From the NCBI RefSeq assembly GCF_932526225.1, contig NC_064035.1, positions 4,399,501-4,463,500 on the forward strand: 64,000 bases of DNA. Reading direction: 5' to 3'. The translations under genes and the position numbers were made by a program. Source of the stretch: Nematostella vectensis. Taxonomy: Eukaryota > Cnidaria > Anthozoa > Actiniaria > Edwardsiidae. The notes under the pieces are model-generated. The model was not told the DNA's origin. It saw only the letters and a program-made list of their open reading frames with translations, and did no database searches. Positions within the stretch are counted from its first letter, which is position 1, and each line of letters starts with the position of its first letter. Positions 45,301 to 51,100 of the stretch are shown piece after piece.

Positions 45301-48078
45301 ATTGTTTGACTATGTCCTCCAGGAATTTTTTAAGGTTGATTTCCCAGTAATGAGCTTACCTCGGATTCTGTTTCAGAAGACTCAGATTTCATCTCCACTT
45401 CAGTAGCTTTTTTACCAGCCGCCTTGCCTCCTCTTGTTGTCTACAGGCAGAAAAAAATACTTTCTTTCATTAGCCACAAAGTTCTAATTTCTAATCCACG
45501 TGTACTACGGGTATCAAATTCTGCCCTTCCTACTCCCTTCTTCCCAAAGATCTCTATCCAGAACCCAATGTGTTACTTAATCTTGTTGTCTAAGCTGTTC
45601 CGCCAGGTCTCAATCCCTATCCCTACCTAAACACAATGTGTGACAGACTTACTCTTGTTTTTTGTTCTCTATACTCCACCAGGTTTCAATTCCTACCTCT
45701 TCCTACCCTCTTCACCACCTCCCTACCCTTACATACATTAATGACTGACACGCTCTTCCATCAGCAGATACATATCAATCAATGTCCAGTTCCTTATGTT
45801 CTCCTGTTCTCTACCCTTACCTTAATGCCCGACACACTCCTCCGCCGGGTGTCAATCTTTGACACAGACTGCTTTCTCACGCTCAGCCTCTCTGAAGATG
45901 CAGACAATGAAGGGCGTTTGACCCTTAGCTTGTCAGATGACTTCTCCAGAGGGACAAGAGAAGATCTCTTTGTATGCAGGCGCTCCGATGAAGAGTTAAG
46001 AGAAGGCTGAGGGTTCTTGGTGCGTTTGATCCCAACAGATGATGTGGCAATGGAAGGAGGCAGGGACTGTTTCTTCTGGGAAGAACCCGAGCTTTTGGAT
46101 GGCGACTGGGATTTTCTTGAGGTGAGGCTGCTTGAAGAAGTAGATAAAGAAGCAGTAGACCCAGGAGGTGGCGATTTGACCCTCTGTCTGAGGTTGTCCT
46201 GACTCTTTGTTGGCGATGGTGACCTTGTGCCATTTAATGAGCTAGTAGAAGATGCGGAAGATCCAGGCGTTGTTGATTTCACCCTCTCACTCAGTTTCCC
46301 CTGGTTCTTTGCAGGGGATGGGGACTTGGTGCGATCGGATGAGCTAGAAGATGACACTGGAGATCCGGGTGGCGGTGACTTAACCCTCCGACTTAATTTC
46401 TCCTGATTTTTGGCGGGAGATGGAGACCTTGCACTATCCAATGAGCTAGCAGAAGACGAATCAGAGTAGCCAGCAGGGGGCGGTGATTTCACCCTTTCAT
46501 TGAGTTCCTCATTGCTCGTAGTGCGAGATGTGGATCTTATATCCTCAGATGTGCTAAAAAAATGAGCTTGTGATAGTGTTTCTTCGCTGCTTTTCGCTTT
46601 TACGGCTGGTACACCTTTTACAGGCGCCGAAGGCCTTGTGGTCGGTTTATCAGTACCAGAGGATGATGTCACTCTACTAGGTTTGGCCTTCTCGGCTGCA
46701 CTTTGTTTCTTTGAAGTGCTAGGTGCCTTGCTTGACTTTTCAGGTGATGCTTCCCATGTGGGATGCTTGGTGGGGCTAGGCGACGAAGGAGCAGATGTCC
46801 TATTTCATCAAAATAAATAAAAACAGTCTTAATATATTATTATAGTATACCACAATATCTGGTTATGTCCATATGTCTTTGATGAAGAGAACATCATTTA
46901 GCATTACAGCATTACATTTGGTTCTGACAGCAGTTATCAATATGGTAAATCATTCCGATGACTATATAATGATGGTGTGATGATAATATAAAGAGACCAA
47001 GTGATGAACATGATGATAAAAGCGTTGATGGGTAATGATAAAAAAAAAAACAATGTTGATGTCTTTAAGGAGGAAATTTTTTTTAGAGATAGTGCTGCAG
47101 ATGATGGTCATTATCAAGATGGTGCTGATCATAATGTGATCTTCAAAAGGCAATGATGCGGAGGGCGATAACATCCTACCTGGCAGAGGGCTTTGGGGGT
47201 GATGGAGTCCGGTCCCTGGAGGTTTTATCAGGGGAGCCATCTTTTCCAGTGTGCTTAGCTGACTGTATGACTGGGGCTATGGGCTTGACTTTCTTTGGAG
47301 AGTTTTCTCCCAAAGAATCACACAAGGAGGCCATGTAAGTCATTATTGATTTCTCATCTGGTTTCTCCACATCAACATCTACAGCAAGAAAAACTCTTTC
47401 ATTTATAATAAAACCTAAAATGGCTAGACTTGCAGAAATTCCGGAAAATCTTACCTTCTGGCTCTAACAGCTTTGGAACGTTAAGGTGAGTGTAAGCCAA
47501 ATCAAATGCTTCTGTCAAATTAGTTATATTATCTCTCTCTGCTATGGTTGCGATATTCACCAGGTCTGGCCTGAAAGAGTGCGGAGAACAAAGTGTCGAA
47601 AAAACTGTTTGGGTCGTTGATAAAAACACATTGTACTCAACACTTCTTTGATCTCTGATAATAGTGATAATAATAAAATTGTGTGAACAAAGCAGACAAA
47701 TAAAAAAGACATTACACTAATTATCGCTAACTATGCAAATAGATGTCGTAGTGCAATAATATTTACACTGTCATGAAGCTCAAACGATATTCTATCTTTA
47801 TTAGAGGTTTATACCGGTATGTTTATCTGGATACCTCCTGATACGATGCTATTGCCGTGAAAATATGCAAAATCACTTTCAGATTTCAATGGGAAATAGA
47901 TACGTAATGTAAGTTTTTCCTTTGAGTTTTGACTTAACTAGACTTTGAAAAATTATCGTAAAACTGACATTTGCAAGGAAGTCGTTAGGCAATTGGTTGC
48001 CTGATACCTAAGACGGTTGCCTAGAATGACTTTCTTGCAAATGAAAATGCCTAACGACCTGTAACCACCACCACCACC

Positions 48079-48128
<50 letters not shown>

Positions 48129-51100
48129 AATAATAATAATAATATCTAATCATAGCAATTGCCCAACCAGTTCAAAAATACAACAAACAATTCTACAATA
48201 GGAATCTGCAATTCATTATACAGTCACACATGTATAGTATACCTGAAAGAATGAATGATCTGTAAAAACGCTTGCCCTGTTCTCCAGCTTGTACTGAAAT
48301 CCTTAATAGCCTCATTAGAGCTGTGAAAAAACATAATAATGATAATAAAAAATGTTATTGCTATTGCAGTTTTTTAGGATAAACTAGATGACAGTGAAGG
48401 TTTGAACCCTTATATAAACTAACACTTACGTGTATGTAAATGTACAAGGCAATAAGTATAATAATAACGACTGCAATAAGTATAATAATAAGGACTGCAA
48501 TAAGTATAATAATAAGGACTGCAATAAGTATAATAATAAGGACTGCAATAAGTATAATAATAAGAACTGCAATAAGTATAATAATAAGGACTGCAATAAG
48601 TATAATAATGACTGCAATAAGTATAATAATAAGGACTGCAATAAGTATAATAATAAGGACTGCAATAAGTATAATAATAAGGACTGCAATAAGTATAATA
48701 ATAAGGACTGCAATAAGCATAATAATAAGGCCTGCAATAAGTATAATAATAAGGACTGCAATAAGTATAATAATATGGCCTGTAATAAGTATAATAATAA
48801 GGACTGCAATAAGTATAATAATAAGGACTGCAATAAGTATAATAATAAGGACTGCAATAAGTATAATAATAAGGACTGCAATAAGTATAATAATAAGGAC
48901 TCCAATAAGTATAATAATAAGGTCTGCAATAAGTATAATAATAAGGATGGCAATAAGTATAATAATAAGGACTGCAATAAGTATAATAATAAGGACTGCA
49001 ATAAGTATAATAATAAGGACTGCAATAAGTATAATAATAAGGCCTGCAATAAGTATAATAATAAGTACTGCAATAAGTATAATAATAAGGACTGCAATAA
49101 GTATAATAATAAGGACGGCAATAAGTATAATAATAAGGACTGCAATAAGTATAAAAATAAGGACAGCAATAAGTATAATAATAAGGACTGCAATAATTAT
49201 AATAATAAGGACGGCAATAAGTATAATAATAAGGACTGCAATAAGTATAATAATAAGGACTGCAATAAGTATAATAATAAGGACTGCAATAAGTATAATA
49301 ATAAGGACGGCAATGTAAGTTAGTTAAAAAGACACAATGAGATGTTATCATACCCTGATGCCTTACTGGTGGCTTTCTTTGCCCATTCCAACATAAACTT
49401 CCTGGTTCTCACTTTCTTCTTGGTGGCATAAAAACCTTGAATCTGAGAAATAGTTTCAAAAGCACATGGTACAAGTGAGTTAGAAGCAGGAACAATTCTG
49501 TACTTTTCACCTCCCTTGTGCATTTGTCTTACGGATCATTGTTACTTAATATAATATAAAGTCATAATAATTTGACTGTCACAAAGAGCCATTACATGTT
49601 TATAACATCACAAGATGCTCACAGAAGCATAACAAAAACTCAGTGTCCAAGTATAAGCATTACAGGAGACTCAGGGATCTTTGGGCCTTGATATTTTGAG
49701 CTATTTTAGAGGACTCAGTCCTGTTTGTACTATATAGCTGACTACCCCTCAGGGAAAGGGGACCATGCGCACCTGATAATGGTGAATTATAATCCACAGC
49801 AAGCCGAGGATAATTGTGGTGTTGCCATCTACAATGGACTCTGGATGAATATTGACCAGCTTTACCTGTAATACACAAATTAAAATACTTTATGTATGCA
49901 ATATCATATAAATCCATATTCTTTTAATTAAAAATTTTCCAAACAGGATGCTGATCATCAATCCATGAAGACAATAAAAAAAGAAATAATCATTCATTGT
50001 GGAATCTGCAGCCCCTTTAGCTATGATATGGATTTATCCATGGAGAAACTGAAAAAAAGAAGTGTTGATAATTCATTTTAGAATTCCGCCCTTTCTATTT
50101 GTTGGCTACTGCAATTTTGATAACTGTACTGCATTCGTAGAACTCTCACCAGCAATTGCTTAAACTGCTACTCACTTCCATCAATCAAGTTTCACATTTA
50201 TGAAATAAATTTTGCTCCCTCTGATTGGCTGATGTATTTAAAGTAAGATGGCTCGATTGGAAGCCGTCAGTGTATGCCAATGAAATAACTGAAAGAAGCC
50301 AAAAGTAGGGTGGCCATTATAATACAAATGGTGCTGAGTTCTCACCTTTTTTTCTGTAAGGAAATCAATAACATGCCCCAGGTTAGCAAGCTGATGAGGT
50401 CGCTTGTTACCACGTTCTTTTCTCTGCAAAAGAATTGAGTAAGTTTGACTCATTTGGAAAAGGGCCTTCATAAACTGTTACAACCTCCCTAACCAGAATT
50501 CAATACTTGCATTTCCTCTTTCTCCCAGCCAATGTTTGTGCTCCTAAAAGCACAAGGTGGCCTCTCCAGCCTCTCACCACTGTGTCCCAGGATCGATTCC
50601 TGATTCGATTACTAATAATACACACACTAGGGGGCACTTAATTTGCTCTGTTGCGTCTTCCGCACCAGTAATGGTGGAAGTTAAATACTAACCCAACAAC
50701 TAACAATTGTTTTCTAATCTAGTCAACAATCCTCAACCTGCAACACCACAATCAATTTTTACATGGCCCCATGAAGTTCTTTTATCTATTGTTTAAGAGG
50801 GAAGAAGACTTTGATGACAATATAGCACACACCTTACACTCAATAAAATACTTCAGTCATACATACCAGTTTCTCCCCAGATAACACCTCTAACAGTGTA
50901 AGCAGCTTGGTGCCATCTTGTAGCTCAGTAAAAATGTCATCCACTTGAACAGATGGTTTACTCTTAAGAAACAAAACAATACATCAACATTTCATTCACT
51001 TCCATTCCTTTTACCCCCATTGGGCTCATACCAGTACCTGAGTCATTTTAGGGCATAAAAAAGTTTGTCAACAAAATTGTTTGATTTGGTGTTTGCGTTT

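Noticed and set aside
48419-49351. Tyr-rich, Leu-rich and Asn-rich ORFs
   Set aside because: Frames of a 24-bp intronic minisatellite; none reaches a flanking exon in frame.
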